A stretch of DNA of 64,000 bases from Paraburkholderia phosphatilytica (GCF_003443895.1 NZ_QQOA01000010.1:124001-188000); one strand, 5' to 3'; positions 20,624 to 30,912 are shown, counted from the stretch's first letter. The notes: generated from the sequence alone by a model not told the origin. A program made the numbers and translations.

Positions 20624-22342
20624 TTATGCCTGACCGTTCCTGCGGCGCAATCCCGGTCCGAACGCGAAACCGAACGCCAGCAGCAGCACCGACACGGCGA
20701 GCACCGTGTTGTTGCCGGCGCTCACGTATGGCGTGCGTCCCGTCATGCCCTGCACGTGCGCTTCGATCGAGCCGATCGTGAACGGCGGCATGCGCGCGAT
20801 CACGTTGCCGTGCGCATCGATCGCGGCGGTGGTGCCGGTGTTGGTGGCGCGCAGCATCGGGCGGCCGGTTTCGAGCGTACGCATCCGCGCGATCTGCAGA
20901 TGCTGGTCCAGTGCGATCGTGTTGCCGAACCAGGCCAGGTTCGTCGAATTGACGAGCACGCCGGGCGGCGTGTCCGTGTCGCGGATCGACGCCGCGATCT
21001 CTTCGCCGAAGATGTCCTCGTAGCAGATGTCGACGGCGACCGCCTGGTTGTGCACGAAGAACGGCTTCTGCACGACCGCGCCGCGCGCGAAATCGCCGAG
21101 CGGAATTTTCATCAGGTCGACGAACCAGCGGAAGCCGTACGGCACGAACTCGCCGAACGGCACCAGATGATGTTTGTCGTAGCGGTACAGCGTGCCGCTG
21201 TTCGGCGTGATGCCGAACAGGCTGTTCGTGTAGTTCACGACGCGGCCCTCCGGCGTGACGTCGCCGCCGATCGCGCCGAACAGGATCGACGTACCGGTGC
21301 TATCCGAGAACTGCCGGATCGCCTGCGCGAACGACGGCGGCACCGCCTGCACGAGTACCGGAATCGCGGTCTCGGGCGTGACGACGAGGTCGGCGCGCCG
21401 TTCGGTGATCATCCGCTGATATTCGTCGATCGCGGCGATCACGCCGGCTTCCTCGAACTTCATGTCCTGCTTCACGTTGCCCTGCAGGAGGCGCACCGTG
21501 AGCGGCGCATTCGCGGGCACGGTCCATTGCACGAGCGGCAGCAGGAGACCCGCGACGATCAGCGCAACCGCCACGAGCGCGGGCGCCAGTGCGCGGGCGG
21601 TTTCACTGCGTGTTGAGTTTGCTTTCGCTTTCGAACCGTTGTTGCCAGCGCCGTTGCCTGAGCCTCGAGCCGCACGCGCATGCAGCAGCGCCTGCACGAT
21701 CAGCGCGGCGACGAGCGCGAGCATCCAGCCGACGCCATACACGCCCGCGATCGGCGCGAAGCCGGCGAGCGGCCCGTCGACCTGCGCATAGCCGCTCGAC
21801 AGCCACGGAAAGCCGGTGAACACGTAGCCGCGCAGCCATTCGCCGATCGCCCACGCGCTCGCGAACGCGAACGCGCCGTGCCACGTCGGCGCGAACGGAA
21901 GCTGCGGACGCGGGTCCGCGCGGCCGTTGCTCGCGTGCCCCGCGCAGAACGACCAGACACCGGCGGCCAGGCCCGGATAGATCGCGAGGTACAACGAGAA
22001 CAGCACGAGCGCCGCACCCGCGAGCGGCGCCGCCATGCCGCCGTAGTCGTGCATGCTGACGTACAGCCACCAGACGCCCGTCACGAGATTGCCGAAGCCG
22101 AAGCCGAAGCCGGTGAGCGCCGCGCTTTTCCAGCCGGTGGTGCGGGTGAGCCACAGGTAGAAGAACGCGAAGATCGCGATTTCGAGCCAGCCGCCGTGCG
22201 GCGTCGGCGCGAAAGAAAGCGTATTGGCCGCTCCCGCCGCGACCGCGACGAGATAGTGCCAGCGGGGCAGCGCGCGGCCGCCTTCTGCGGCGGCGGACGA
22301 CGTCACGCCGGGGCGCAGACGGGAGGAGATCGGGTCGGCCAT
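20624..22342 (-). CDS. lnt: Apolipoprotein N-acyltransferase
   Basis: A 572-residue inner-membrane enzyme that adds the third acyl chain to lipoproteins. The N-terminal part has about six membrane helices (residues 25-270). The C-terminal nitrilase-type domain carries the Glu-Lys-Cys triad in VVTPETAIPV, KHHLVPFGEFVPYG and VDICYEDIFGEE. One more helix closes the protein (NNTVLAVSVLLLAFGFAF). A polar linker of Gly/Ser/Lys follows the membrane part. It is 31 bases downstream of corC, the conserved ybeX-lnt order. Confidence 0.95.
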   Translation of the reverse strand: MADPISSRLRPGVTSSAAAEGGRALPRWHYLVAVAAGAANTLSFAPTPHGGWLEIAIFAFFYLWLTRTTGWKSAALTGFGFGFGNLVTGVWWLYVSMHDYGGMAAPLAGAALVLFSLYLAIYPGLAAGVWSFCAGHASNGRADPRPQLPFAPTWHGAFAFASAWAIGEWLRGYVFTGFPWLSSGYAQVDGPLAGFAPIAGVYGVGWMLALVAALIVQALLHARAARGSGNGAGNNGSKAKANSTRSETARALAPALVAVALIVAGLLLPLVQWTVPANAPLTVRLLQGNVKQDMKFEEAGVIAAIDEYQRMITERRADLVVTPETAIPVLVQAVPPSFAQAIRQFSDSTGTSILFGAIGGDVTPEGRVVNYTNSLFGITPNSGTLYRYDKHHLVPFGEFVPYGFRWFVDLMKIPLGDFARGAVVQKPFFVHNQAVAVDICYEDIFGEEIAASIRDTDTPPGVLVNSTNLAWFGNTIALDQHLQIARMRTLETGRPMLRATNTGTTAAIDAHGNVIARMPPFTIGSIEAHVQGMTGRTPYVSAGNNTVLAVSVLLLAFGFAFGPGLRRRNGQA

Positions 22343-22373
22343 GCGTGATGCGGGAAAAGAATAGACGGGTGGA

Positions 22374-23267
22374 TCAGGTGCCGACGTGCTGCGCTTCGCG
22401 TTCGCGCTGACCCGCGAGCGGGTCGCGGCGCACGAGCAGCATATGGATCTGGCGGGCGTCGGCGCGCAGCACTTCGAAAATCAGGTCGTCGATGCGCACT
22501 TTCTCGCCGCGATGCGGCACGCGCCCGAAATGATGGGTGACGAGTCCGCCGATCGTATCGACTTCCTCGTCGGAGTACTGCGTGTTGAAAGATTCGTTGA
22601 ACTGCTCGATTTCCGTCAGTGCGCGGACGCGGTAACGGCCGTCCGGCGACGGGATGATGTTGCCGCTTTCCTCGTCGAAATCGTATTCGTCTTCAATGTC
22701 GCCGACGATCTGTTCCAGCACGTCTTCGATGGTAATCAGGCCCGCGACGCCGCCGTATTCGTCGACGACGATCGCGATGTGATTGCGGTTCATCCGGAAG
22801 TCATGCAGCAGCACGTTGAGCCGCTTCGATTCGGGGATGAATACCGCGGGGCGCAGCATGCCGCGCACGTCGAACTCTTCTTCCGCGTAGAAGCGCAGCA
22901 GGTCTTTCGCGAGCAGCACGCCGATCACGTTGTCGCGATTGCCTTCGTACACCGGGTAGCGCGAGTGCGCCTTTTCCAGCACGAACGGCATGAAATCGTG
23001 CGGATTGTCCGCGATGTTGATCGCGTCCATCTGGGCGCGGGGAATCATGATGTCGCGCGCGCTGAGATCTGCGACCTGGAACACGCCTTCGATCATCGAC
23101 AGCGAGTCCGCGTCGATCAGATTGCGCTCGTGCGCGTCTTGAAGGATTTCCAGCAGTTCGGCGCGCGAGTCGGGCTCGGGCGAGATGAGGTCGGTCAGTC
23201 GCTCGAGCAGAGAGCGCTTTTCCTGAGGCTTGTCGGTGTGTCGTCGACTGGGATAGGCGTCGTTCAT
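22374..23267 (-). CDS. corC: CorC/YbeX-type CBS-pair protein
   Basis: A 297-residue protein without the N-terminal membrane domain of larger CNNM relatives. It contains two CBS repeats (about residues 65-185; ARDIMIPRAQMDAINI and MNRNHIAIVVDEYGGVAGLITIEDVLEQIVGDIEDEYD) and a C-terminal CorC_HlyC domain (about 200-285). It is historically linked to Mg/Co efflux, while recent work on YbeX ties the family to ribosome metabolism, consistent with ybeY nearby. The 254-bp upstream spacer holds a short GGGGA/TCCCC hairpin at 23423-23440 and no other feature I can support. Confidence 0.92.
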   Translation of the reverse strand: MNDAYPSRRHTDKPQEKRSLLERLTDLISPEPDSRAELLEILQDAHERNLIDADSLSMIEGVFQVADLSARDIMIPRAQMDAINIADNPHDFMPFVLEKAHSRYPVYEGNRDNVIGVLLAKDLLRFYAEEEFDVRGMLRPAVFIPESKRLNVLLHDFRMNRNHIAIVVDEYGGVAGLITIEDVLEQIVGDIEDEYDFDEESGNIIPSPDGRYRVRALTEIEQFNESFNTQYSDEEVDTIGGLVTHHFGRVPHRGEKVRIDDLIFEVLRADARQIHMLLVRRDPLAGQREREAQHVGT

Positions 23268-23521
23268 AGTGTGGCGCCCGTCCAGTCTGGGCGCGCTGTT
23301 GCAGGAAGTTAAGGATACACCACGCTCATGGCAGGACCATGTCCCGCCGGCTCAGGCCAAACGGACGATGCGCGGCGCGCGGTGGCGCGTCGGTGTTACC
23401 GGGGTTGCGTCGGGTCTGCGTCGGGGATGCCTGAGTCCCCATGCTAGCGCAGATCGGCCGCGCGGCGCAGGTACGTCAAAAAAGGGGCGGGTGACGGCAC
23501 GCTCGTTCGCGGGAAGCGAAA

Positions 23522-24268
23522 TTACCGCGCCTGCCGCCGGCACCGCGCCAGCAGCGCTTCCAGCGCACGGTCGGGCATGCCGCTGTCGCGCAGCGCTTCG
23601 ACGGTGCGGCTCACGTAGTCGAGCGTCGTGCCGTAGCGGCCGGTCGCGCAGCCGAACACCGTCTGCACGGTGAGGTCGGACAGCTTGCCGGTGTAGGTCG
23701 GCACGTCGCGACGCATCACGAACGCGAGCGCGGCCACGCGGCGGCCGTCGGCGAGCGAACAGGGCAACCACATCGGCCGGTACGAGCCCATCGCCATCTC
23801 GCGGCGCCACAGCGTGACGAGATGCGGCATCGCGCCCTCGGCCGCGAGCCGGAACGCGATGCCGCTGCACGAGCCGCCGCGGTCCAGCGCGAGCACGAGC
23901 CCAGGCTGCTCGGGTGTGCCGCGGTTCACGCGCGACCACAGATACAGCCCGCGGTGATAACCATGCACCTTCGCGCGCACGCTTTCGGCGGTTGGCAGCC
24001 CGGGGTTCCAGATCAGCGAGCCATAACCGAAGAGCCACAGGTCGGACGCGCGGTCCCAGTTGCCGAGCGTGCACTCGAGCGATTCCGTGAGTTCGGCTTC
24101 GGTGAGGAGACGCGATTCGCCGAGCGAAGGCGGGTAGTTCGGGCAACGCGCGTCGACGGCGTTCAGCGCGTCGACGGCGTTCAGCGCATCGGCGGCGGCT
24201 TGCGCGCCGGCGGCGGAACTGGAGAGATCGGCGGGATCGGAAGTGTCGGACGGATCGCGGGCAGTCAC
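23522..24268 (-). CDS. ChaC-type gamma-glutamylcyclotransferase
   Basis: A 248-residue protein of the ChaC family, which degrades glutathione to 5-oxoproline and Cys-Gly in the cytoplasm. The nucleotide-like loop signature LWLFGYGSLIWNPG (about residues 80-93), GYHRGLYLWSRVNRGTPEQPG and PTYTGKLSDLTVQTVFGCATGRYGTTLDYV are typical. About 70 N-terminal residues before the domain are low-complexity and contain a duplicated ALNAVD unit, so a later true start is possible. It lies between ybeY and corC, a junction that is direct in E. coli. Confidence 0.87.
   Translation of the reverse strand: MTARDPSDTSDPADLSSSAAGAQAAADALNAVDALNAVDARCPNYPPSLGESRLLTEAELTESLECTLGNWDRASDLWLFGYGSLIWNPGLPTAESVRAKVHGYHRGLYLWSRVNRGTPEQPGLVLALDRGGSCSGIAFRLAAEGAMPHLVTLWRREMAMGSYRPMWLPCSLADGRRVAALAFVMRRDVPTYTGKLSDLTVQTVFGCATGRYGTTLDYVSRTVEALRDSGMPDRALEALLARCRRQAR
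24150..24185. repeat. In-frame tandem duplication, 2 x 18 bp
   Basis: Two identical copies of GCGTCGACGGCGTTCAGC stand head to tail within the N-terminal extension of the ChaC-like gene, with a decaying third copy after them. The period is a multiple of three, so copy-number change would keep the frame. Confidence 0.9.
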
Positions 24269-24287
24269 GGTGTGCTCAAGACAGCAG

Positions 24288-24749
24288 CTACAGATACGGG
24301 TCAGGATACCCGAGCGAGGTCAGGACCTCGGTTTCGATCGACTCCATCTCCTCCGCTTCGTCTTCCTCTTCGTGATCGTAGCCTTGCGCATGCAGCGTGC
24401 CGTGCACGAGCAGATGCGCGTAGTGCGCGGCGAGCGGCTTGCCCTGCTCCGCGGCCTCTTTCTCGACGACCGGACAGCACAGGATCAGATCGCCCGCCAC
24501 CGGGTCGTCCTCGGACTCGGCATACGCAAAGGTCAGCACGTTCGTCGCGTAATCCTTGCCGCGATAGGTGCGGTTCAGCGTGCGGCCTTCGTCGGCATCG
24601 ACGAAGCGCACGGTGAGCTCCGCGTCTGCGAAGAGCGCGGCCTTGATCCAGCTGGCCACCGTCGCGCGCGGCAGAACGGCCTTGTGCGACGGGAAGGCCC
24701 TGGCTGCGGGGAACTGCACGGTCAGTTTGAGTTTGGGCGCGCGGGGCAT
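24288..24749 (-). CDS. ybeY: Endoribonuclease YbeY, rRNA maturation factor
   Basis: A 153-residue single-domain metalloprotein. The zinc motif is [14 protein letters not shown] (H3XH5XH), followed by an acidic run of Glu/Asp. [19 protein letters not shown] is the conserved strand region before it. YbeY takes part in 16S rRNA 3'-end processing and 70S quality control. It follows phoH by 58 bases, the classic ybeZ-ybeY pair. Confidence 0.95.
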   Translation of the reverse strand: MPRAPKLKLTVQFPAARAFPSHKAVLPRATVASWIKAALFADAELTVRFVDADEGRTLNRTYRGKDYATNVLTFAYAESEDDPVAGDLILCCPVVEKEAAEQGKPLAAHYAHLLVHGTLHAQGYDHEEEDEAEEMESIETEVLTSLGYPDPYL

Positions 24750-24807
24750 GCAGGTTCGATTGTCGTGGCTGCGGGTGGCGGCTCGTGGTTGCGGAAGCGG
24801 GACGGCG

Positions 24808-25869
24808 TCAGGCCGCGCCCTTCGTGTCTTCCTGCTTCGCGTGCGCGTCGTAGGCCTCGACGATCCGCGCGACGAGCGGATGCCGCACCACGTCCGCGCT
24901 CGTGAAGCGCGTGAGCGCGATGCCGCGCACGTTGTGCAGCACCTGCTGCGCTTCGATCAGGCCGCTCTTGTTGCCGCGCGGCAGGTCGATCTGCGTGGTG
25001 TCGCCGGTGACGACCGCCTTCGAGCCGAAGCCGATGCGCGTGAGGAACATCTTCATCTGCTCGGGCGTCGTGTTCTGCGCCTCGTCGAGAATGATGAACG
25101 CGTGATTCAGCGTGCGGCCGCGCATGTACGCGAGCGGCGCGATCTCGATCATCTGGCGTTCGAACATCTTCGCAGTCTTGTCGAAGCCGAGCAGGTCGTA
25201 CAGCGCGTCGTAGAGCGGCCGCAGGTACGGGTCGACCTTCTGCGCGAGATCGCCCGGCAGGAAGCCGAGCCGCTCGCCTGCTTCCACTGCCGGACGCGTT
25301 AGCACGATGCGCTTCACCTGGTCGCGTTCGAGCGCATCGACCGCGCACGCCACCGCGAGGTAGGTCTTTCCGGTGCCGGCCGGGCCGACGCCGAACGTCA
25401 CGTCGTGCGAGACGATCTGCTTCAGGTATTCGCGCTGCGCCGGCGTGCGGCCGCGCAGATCGGCGCGGCGCGTGTAGAGCCGCGGGCCGGCCTCTTCGGC
25501 GTCTTCGCCGCTGACCGAAGCGGGTTCGTCGAACGGATGATCGGGGTCGCCGCGAAAGCGCGGGTCGAGTTCCTCGTCGCCGCCGTTCGTGGCCGCGGGG
25601 CTGCCCGGATGCCGCGCTTCGACGAGCGCGAGCTGGATGTCGTCGACGGACAGCGGTTCGCGGGCGCGGTTGTAGAAGTTCTCGAGCGCGGTCATCGCGA
25701 CCTTGGCGCCTCGTCCGCGGATCGCGATGCGGTGGCCGCGGCGTTGCAGCGTGACGTCGAGCGCCTGCTCGATCTGCCGCAGGTTTTCGTCGAGCGGGCC
25801 GCAGAGGTTGGCAAGCCGCGCGTTGTCGTCGCGCGGCGCGTTGAATTCCAGTTGCTGGATGGGCTTCAA
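24808..25869 (-). CDS. ybeZ: PhoH-like ATPase (YbeZ)
   Basis: A 353-residue cytoplasmic P-loop ATPase. Walker A is [13 protein letters not shown], Walker B is [19 protein letters not shown], and further landmarks are [17 protein letters not shown] and [12 protein letters not shown]. An N-terminal KH-like part (about 30-75) comes before a variable Asp/Glu-rich linker. The only usable start is TTG at 25869: the frame has no ATG or GTG back to a stop at 25921-25923, and AGGAG lies about 12 bases upstream. It sits between miaB and ybeY, where the family is thought to act with YbeY on RNA. Confidence 0.92.
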   Translation of the reverse strand: MKPIQQLEFNAPRDDNARLANLCGPLDENLRQIEQALDVTLQRRGHRIAIRGRGAKVAMTALENFYNRAREPLSVDDIQLALVEARHPGSPAATNGGDEELDPRFRGDPDHPFDEPASVSGEDAEEAGPRLYTRRADLRGRTPAQREYLKQIVSHDVTFGVGPAGTGKTYLAVACAVDALERDQVKRIVLTRPAVEAGERLGFLPGDLAQKVDPYLRPLYDALYDLLGFDKTAKMFERQMIEIAPLAYMRGRTLNHAFIILDEAQNTTPEQMKMFLTRIGFGSKAVVTGDTTQIDLPRGNKSGLIEAQQVLHNVRGIALTRFTSADVVRHPLVARIVEAYDAHAKQEDTKGAA

Positions 25870-25972
25870 GGTGATCGAAAGCTCCTGTGTCGGCGCGATG
25901 GCCGTGTTGCCGTGAGCGGGTCAGCCGGACATCGGTAAATGGTGGCTGCGCGTCACGGCTTCAATCCCTGCG

Positions 25973-27346
25973 TCAGTGGGTGGTAACGGGGACGTCGTCG
26001 TGCGCGAGCACCAGTTCGCCGCGCAGCGAATGCGGATACGCGCGCACGATCTTCACGTCGACCATCTGGCCGGTCAGCCGTGCGTGCGACGCCGCCGGCG
26101 CCGGGAAATTGACCACCCGGTTGTTCTCGGTGCGACCCGCGAGTTCGTTCGGGTCCTTGCGCGCCGGCCGCTCGACGAGAATGCGCTCGACCTTGCCGAC
26201 CATCGATTCGCTGATGCGCGCGACGTTTGCCTCGATCGTGGCCTGCAGGTGTTGCAGACGGTGCAGCTTCAGTTCGCGCGGCGTGTCGTCATGCAGGTTC
26301 GCCGCCGGCGTGCCAGGACGCGGGCTGTAGATGAACGAGAAGCTCGTGTCGTAGCTCATCTCGTGCACGAGCGCCATCGTCTTCTGGAAATCGTCTTCGG
26401 TTTCGCCCGGGAAGCCGACGATGATGTCGGTGGACAGCGACAGGTCCGGACGGATCGCTCGCAGCCGGCGGATCACCGACTTGTATTCGAGCACCGTGTA
26501 GCCGCGCTTCATCGCCATCAGGATGCGGTCCGAGCCGTGCTGCACCGGCAGATGCAGGTGGTTCACGAGCTTCGGCACCTTCGCGTAGGTGTCGATCAGG
26601 CGCTGCGTGAATTCCTTCGGATGCGACGTCGTATAGCGGATCCGCTCGATGCCGGGGATATCGGCGACGTATTCGATCAGCGTCGCGAAATCGGCGATTT
26701 CATGCGAGCCCGGCGCCACCATGCCGCGATACGCGTTCACGTTCTGTCCGAGCAGCGTGACTTCGCGCACGCCCTGGTCGGCGAGACCGGCAATCTCCGT
26801 CAACACGTCGTCGAGCGGGCGCGACACTTCCTCGCCGCGCGTGTACGGCACGACGCAGTAGCTGCAGTACTTGCTGCAGCCTTCCATGATCGACACGAAC
26901 GCGCTCGGGCCATCGACTCGCGCCGGCGGCAGGTGGTCGAACTTCTCGATTTCCGGGAACGAGATGTCGACCTGCGGACGGCCGCTCGCGCGGCGCTGGT
27001 CGATCATCTGCGGCAGACGGTGCAGCGTCTGCGGACCAAACACCAGATCGACGTACGGCGCGCGCGAGACGATCGCCGCGCCCTCCTGGCTCGCGACACA
27101 GCCGCCGACGCCGATCAGCAGGTTCGGGTTCGCTTCCTTCAGCTCGCGCACGCGGCCTAGGTCGGAGAAGACCTTTTCCTGCGCCTTTTCGCGGACCGAA
27201 CAGGTGTTGAACAGGATCACGTCCGCGTCTTCGGGCGTATCGGTCTTGACGAGGCCTTCCGCCGCGCCGAGTACGTCGACCATCTTGTCGGAGTCGTACT
27301 CGTTCATCTGGCAGCCGAAGGTCTTTACATAAACTTTCTTGGTCAT
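25973..27346 (-). CDS. miaB: tRNA-2-methylthio-N6-dimethylallyladenosine synthase
   Basis: A 457-residue radical-SAM methylthiotransferase modifying A37 of tRNAs. The N-terminal UPF0004 domain has its three cluster cysteines in [22 protein letters not shown] and [11 protein letters not shown]. The radical-SAM CxxxCxxC is in [20 protein letters not shown]-terminal TRAM domain runs from about residue 385. The ATG at 27346 fits the family start ([15 protein letters not shown]). It is the first gene of the leftward miaB-phoH-ybeY cluster. Confidence 0.96.
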   Translation of the reverse strand: MTKKVYVKTFGCQMNEYDSDKMVDVLGAAEGLVKTDTPEDADVILFNTCSVREKAQEKVFSDLGRVRELKEANPNLLIGVGGCVASQEGAAIVSRAPYVDLVFGPQTLHRLPQMIDQRRASGRPQVDISFPEIEKFDHLPPARVDGPSAFVSIMEGCSKYCSYCVVPYTRGEEVSRPLDDVLTEIAGLADQGVREVTLLGQNVNAYRGMVAPGSHEIADFATLIEYVADIPGIERIRYTTSHPKEFTQRLIDTYAKVPKLVNHLHLPVQHGSDRILMAMKRGYTVLEYKSVIRRLRAIRPDLSLSTDIIVGFPGETEDDFQKTMALVHEMSYDTSFSFIYSPRPGTPAANLHDDTPRELKLHRLQHLQATIEANVARISESMVGKVERILVERPARKDPNELAGRTENNRVVNFPAPAASHARLTGQMVDVKIVRAYPHSLRGELVLAHDDVPVTTH

Positions 27347-27545
27347 CGAGATTCGCCGTTCGCGGTGGTTTATCCGGGGGCGTCGTTCAAAGGGTGAAAA
27401 GGGTGCGCGGCCATCTGGCAGGGCCCACTGCCGCGACTGCCAGTGCGCGCGATCGTGCGAGCGATTCCGGGCTCGACCGGTTCGCCGAGGCGCTGTGACT
27501 GACGTGGAGTGTAGTCCGGCATTATAGCCGGTCACGCCCCGCGCT

Positions 27546-28496
27546 TCATGCCGCGGACCGCTGCGGCGGCAAGCCCAGCAACGCTTCCAGTTCGTCCGAC
27601 ACCTGCGCGAACCGTGCGGCGAGAAAATCGAGCAGCACCCGCACGCGCGGGGCCATGAAGCGGTTGCGATGGTAGAGCGCGTGCAGCGGCGCGTCGGGGT
27701 AGCGCCAGTCGGTCAGGAGCGGCTTCAGCCCGTCGCAGCGCAGGTCCGCCTCGACGTCCCACATCGACTTCACCGCGATGCCGTAGCCGCGCAGCACCCA
27801 CTCGCGGGCGACCGCGCCGTCGTTCGTGTCGCGCGCCGATTCCAGCGGCACCGTGTACACCTGCTCCTCGCTGCCGCGCGTGAAGCGCCAGTCGTTGATC
27901 GCGCCGGACGCCGTTACCAGCACGATGCAGTCGTGATCCGCCAGATCGCGCGGCTCCTTCGGCACGCCGCGGCGCGCGATGTAGTCGGGCGACGCGCACA
28001 CCACCCGCGAGTTCGGCGCGAGCGGCCGCGCGACGAGCGAGCTGTCGGACGGCACGCCGAAGCGGATCGCGAGATCGATGTCGTCCTGCACGAGGTTCGA
28101 CAGCGAATCGGACAGCACGAGTCCGAACGTGACGTCCGGGTATTGCTCGTTGAACTCGTCGAGCCAGTGCATCAGCAGGTTGCGGCCGAAATCCGACGTG
28201 GTCGAGATCCGTACCTTGCCGCGCACCGCCGTCTGGCCGGCCTGCACGGCGGCTTCGGCGTCCTCGAGTGCCTGCAGCGCCTGCTCGCAGCCCGCAAGGT
28301 AGAGCCGGCCTTCGTCGGTGAGGCGCAACTGGCGCGTGGTGCGCTCGAAGAGACGCGTCTTCAGCTGCGCTTCGAGCTTCGCGAGCCGCGCGCTCGCGGC
28401 CGCGGGCGTGAGACCGAGCCGTCGGCCCGCCGCGGACAGACCGCCTAGCCGCGCCGCTTCCACGAACAGCCGGATGTCGCCGAGGTTGTCCATCAA
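27546..28496 (-). CDS. LysR-family transcriptional regulator
   Basis: A 316-residue LysR protein: winged helix-turn-helix at residues 5-65 ([40 protein letters not shown], read in parts), then a periplasmic-binding-like effector domain (about 90-300). It is divergent from an MFS efflux gene with a shared 109-bp region carrying a T-N11-A palindrome. By the usual LysR layout it probably regulates that transporter and itself. The inducer is unknown. Confidence 0.92.
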   Translation of the reverse strand: MMDNLGDIRLFVEAARLGGLSAAGRRLGLTPAAASARLAKLEAQLKTRLFERTTRQLRLTDEGRLYLAGCEQALQALEDAEAAVQAGQTAVRGKVRISTTSDFGRNLLMHWLDEFNEQYPDVTFGLVLSDSLSNLVQDDIDLAIRFGVPSDSSLVARPLAPNSRVVCASPDYIARRGVPKEPRDLADHDCIVLVTASGAINDWRFTRGSEEQVYTVPLESARDTNDGAVAREWVLRGYGIAVKSMWDVEADLRCDGLKPLLTDWRYPDAPLHALYHRNRFMAPRVRVLLDFLAARFAQVSDELEALLGLPPQRSAA

Positions 28497-28508
28497 TTAT
28501 TCGATCAT

Positions 28509-28527
28509 ATTTGAAAATGCTTCAAAT
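28509..28527. promoter_or_regulatory. LysR-type operator palindrome
   Basis: ATTTGAA-AATGC-TTCAAAT is a perfect 7-bp inverted repeat containing the LysR T-N11-A core. It lies 13 bases from the lysR start and 79 bases from the transporter start, in an AT-rich patch. It is the expected recognition site for the divergently encoded regulator. Confidence 0.7.
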
Positions 28528-28605
28528 GCTACGCCAATTATCAAAATCGATCTGCAGGCCGACAATGCACGCGTTTACCCTGACTCCTTTCCGGAGAGCC
28601 GCATC

Positions 28606-29772
28606 ATGCCTATCCCACTCCTCGCGCTGGCGATCAGCGCTTTCGCCATCGGCACCACCGAGTTCGTCATCATGGGCCTGTTGCCCGAGGTGGCGCGCGA
28701 CCTGTCGGTGTCGATTCCGTCCGCCGGTCTGCTCGTCAGCGGCTATGCACTTGGCGTCGCAGTCGGCGCGCCGCTGCTCGCCGTGCTCACCGCACGCATG
28801 ACGCGCAAGGGCGCGCTGCAACTGCTGATGGCGGTGTTCATCGTCGGCAACGTGCTGTGCGCGACGGCCGCGAGTTATTCGCTGCTGATGGTCGCGCGCG
28901 TCGTCACGTCGTTCGCGCATGGCTCGTTCTTCGGCATCGGCGCGGTGGTGGCGGCTTCGCTCGTGCTGCAGGAAAAGCGCGCTAGCGCGATCGCGCTGAT
29001 GTTCACCGGCCTGACGCTCGCGACCGTGCTCGGCGTGCCGTTCGGCACCTTCATCGGCCAGCAGTTCGGCTGGCGCGTCGCGTTCTGGATCGTGTCCGGC
29101 TTCGGTGTGCTGTCGCTCGCGGGTATCACGGCGCTCGTGCCGAACCGTCACGATGCGGCGCCTGTTGGTCTGGGACATGAAGTGCGCGTGCTGCGGGATC
29201 CGCAGGTGTGGATCGCGCTCCTGATGACGGTGCTCGGCTTCGGCGGTGTGTTCGTCGTGTTCACCTACATCGCGCCGATTCTCGAGCAGGTGAGCGGTTT
29301 CTCGCCGCGCGGCGTGACGCTGATGCTGGTGGTGTTCGGCATCGGCCTGACAGTGGGCAATACGATCGGCGGCAAGCTCGCGGACCGCGCGCTGATGCCG
29401 TCGCTGATGGGCATTCTCGTCGTACTTTCGATCGTGATGGCGGTGTTCGCGCATACCGCGCACTCGACGGTGGCCGCGGCGATCACGGTGTTCGTGTGGG
29501 GCATCGCGGCATTCGCGACGGTGCCGCCGCTGCAGATGCGCGTGGTCGAGAAGGCAGCGGCCGCGCCGAATCTCGCGTCGACGCTCAACATCGGCGCGTT
29601 CAACGTCGGCAATGCGGGCGGCGCGTGGTTGGGCGGCCTCGCGATCGGTCATGGTTTCGGCTACGACGCGCTGCCGTATGTAGCTGCGGTGGTTGCGGTC
29701 GCCGCGCTGCTGCTGACGTGGCTCGCCGCGCGGATGGATGCGCCGGCGAGGATCGCGCAGCAGGCTTGCTGA
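28606..29772 (+). CDS. MFS transporter, DHA1-type drug or metabolite exporter
   Basis: A 388-residue major facilitator with twelve predicted helices. Landmarks are AIGTTEFVIMGLLPEVA in helix 1, GYALGVAVGAPLLAVLTARMTRKG (motif A region) and MVARVVTSFAHGSFFGIG. It belongs to the DHA1 branch close to YdhP/arabinose-efflux-like permeases. The ATG at 28606 has GGAGAG eight bases upstream. Likely under control of the divergent LysR protein. Substrate not predictable. Confidence 0.9.
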   Translation: MPIPLLALAISAFAIGTTEFVIMGLLPEVARDLSVSIPSAGLLVSGYALGVAVGAPLLAVLTARMTRKGALQLLMAVFIVGNVLCATAASYSLLMVARVVTSFAHGSFFGIGAVVAASLVLQEKRASAIALMFTGLTLATVLGVPFGTFIGQQFGWRVAFWIVSGFGVLSLAGITALVPNRHDAAPVGLGHEVRVLRDPQVWIALLMTVLGFGGVFVVFTYIAPILEQVSGFSPRGVTLMLVVFGIGLTVGNTIGGKLADRALMPSLMGILVVLSIVMAVFAHTAHSTVAAAITVFVWGIAAFATVPPLQMRVVEKAAAAPNLASTLNIGAFNVGNAGGAWLGGLAIGHGFGYDALPYVAAVVAVAALLLTWLAARMDAPARIAQQAC

Positions 29773-29920
29773 GCGAGGCGTGCCAACGTCCTCTGCAATG
29801 CTGATAACAGTGTGACGATAACTTCGTTGGGACACGCGAAAGCCGATGCTAGTCTTGCTTCCACTCAACGCCAGCCGCTGGTTCATTGCAGCGCATCCGG
29901 CGGCGTTCCTGGAGGCCATC

Positions 29921-30619
29921 ATGAATTCTCCGCTTGCGCTGGTTCGCGATGCGGTGACGGACGCGCACGACGGCGCTTCGGTTGCCGAAACGTTCGACGG
30001 GCTCGAACAGCTCGTCGGCGTGAATCTCGCGCGGCTGCGCGCCGAGCGCCAGCTGTCGCTCGATGCGCTGGCGCGGGCGTCCGGCGTATCGCGCGCCATG
30101 CTCGCGCAGATCGAGTCGGGTCGCAGCGTGCCGTCGATCAAGGTGCTGTGCAAGGTCGCGGCGGCTCTGAAGGTCTCGGTGGCGGCGTTTCTGAGGCGGC
30201 ACGCACTGCAGGGTTTCGAACATCTGCCGGCGGACCGCGCGACGCGCGTCGTCAGCTCGAACGGACGCTATTCGGCGCGGCCGCTGTATCCAGAAGGCGA
30301 GGCGGCGACGGCCGAGTTCCATGAACTGCGCATCGCGCCGCTGCACACCGAAGCCGGCGTGCGGCGCGCGCCGGGCACGACGGTGAATCTCGTCGTGAGC
30401 GAAGGGACGCTCGAAGTGAGCGTGCACGACCAGCGGCAACTGCTTGCCACGGGCGACGCGATCCTGTTCGACGCCGACCAGCCGCACAGCCTGCGCAACC
30501 CCGGCGACACCGAGGCGCGCGCGTTTCGCGTGACGGTGAACGCCGAGACGCCGCCGCGCTGGGACGTGCCGGCCGCGGCCGCGGACGATCCGGCACGGCA
30601 GCGCCCGTCGCCGGTTTGA
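29921..30619 (+). CDS. XRE-family regulator with C-terminal cupin domain
   Basis: A 232-residue regulator: an XRE helix-turn-helix at about residues 30-90 ([38 protein letters not shown], read in parts) and a small beta-barrel cupin at about 130-215 ([42 protein letters not shown]). Such proteins often sense small metabolites and control amino-acid or polyamine genes. The ATG at 29921 has GGAGG at 29911-29915. It appears monocistronic, and no target is visible beside it. Confidence 0.9.
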   Translation: MNSPLALVRDAVTDAHDGASVAETFDGLEQLVGVNLARLRAERQLSLDALARASGVSRAMLAQIESGRSVPSIKVLCKVAAALKVSVAAFLRRHALQGFEHLPADRATRVVSSNGRYSARPLYPEGEAATAEFHELRIAPLHTEAGVRRAPGTTVNLVVSEGTLEVSVHDQRQLLATGDAILFDADQPHSLRNPGDTEARAFRVTVNAETPPRWDVPAAAADDPARQRPSPV

Positions 30620-30741
30620 ACGGGCATCGAGTGGACATACCCGTCATGTCGTAAACAGACAGCTTCAACGTGTCTTACCGCTCTGCAGGAATGGAGCGGC
30701 TGTTGTATCCTTCAGTCGCCGGTTGATTCCGGCAATCAGTG

Positions 30742-30912
30742 CGTCTTCAGGGCGGGGCGAAATTCCCCACCGGCGGTATGTCGTTGCGCAACCACGCAGC
30801 GGCGAGCCCGCGAGCGCCCGCAGTCGTGCGTCCGGCAGCATCGGACGGTGCGGGGTCAGCAGATCTGGTGCGAAGCCAGAGCCGACGGTCATAGTCCGGA
30901 TGGAAGAAGATG
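30742..30912 (+). promoter_or_regulatory. FMN riboswitch (RFN element) upstream of ribB
   Basis: The RFN consensus blocks occur in order: TCTTCAGGGCGGGGCGAAAT, TCCCCACCGGCGGTA, AGCCCGCGAGCG, a variable arm, CAGATCTGGT, GCCAGAGCCGACGGTCATAG and TCCGGATGGAAGA. P1 pairs TCTTC (30744-30748) with GAAGA (30903-30907 or 30906-30910). It lies in the 511-bp leader between the XRE gene and ribB. FMN binding is expected to repress ribB. Confidence 0.95.

Noticed and set aside
20440..20624. Possible T-box or riboswitch upstream of glyQ
   Set aside because: Only a short GCTAAA/TTTAGC repeat and a T-run are present. No T-box sequence or specifier structure is visible, and glycyl-tRNA synthetase T-boxes are rare in Proteobacteria.
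17215..21616. Long rightward open frames opposite glyS, glyQ and lnt
   Set aside because: Both glycyl-tRNA synthetase subunits and Lnt are unmistakable on the other strand.
24808..25869. Possible frameshift at the start of phoH because no ATG exists
   Set aside because: A TTG in the family position with AGGAG upstream explains it, and the protein is otherwise complete.
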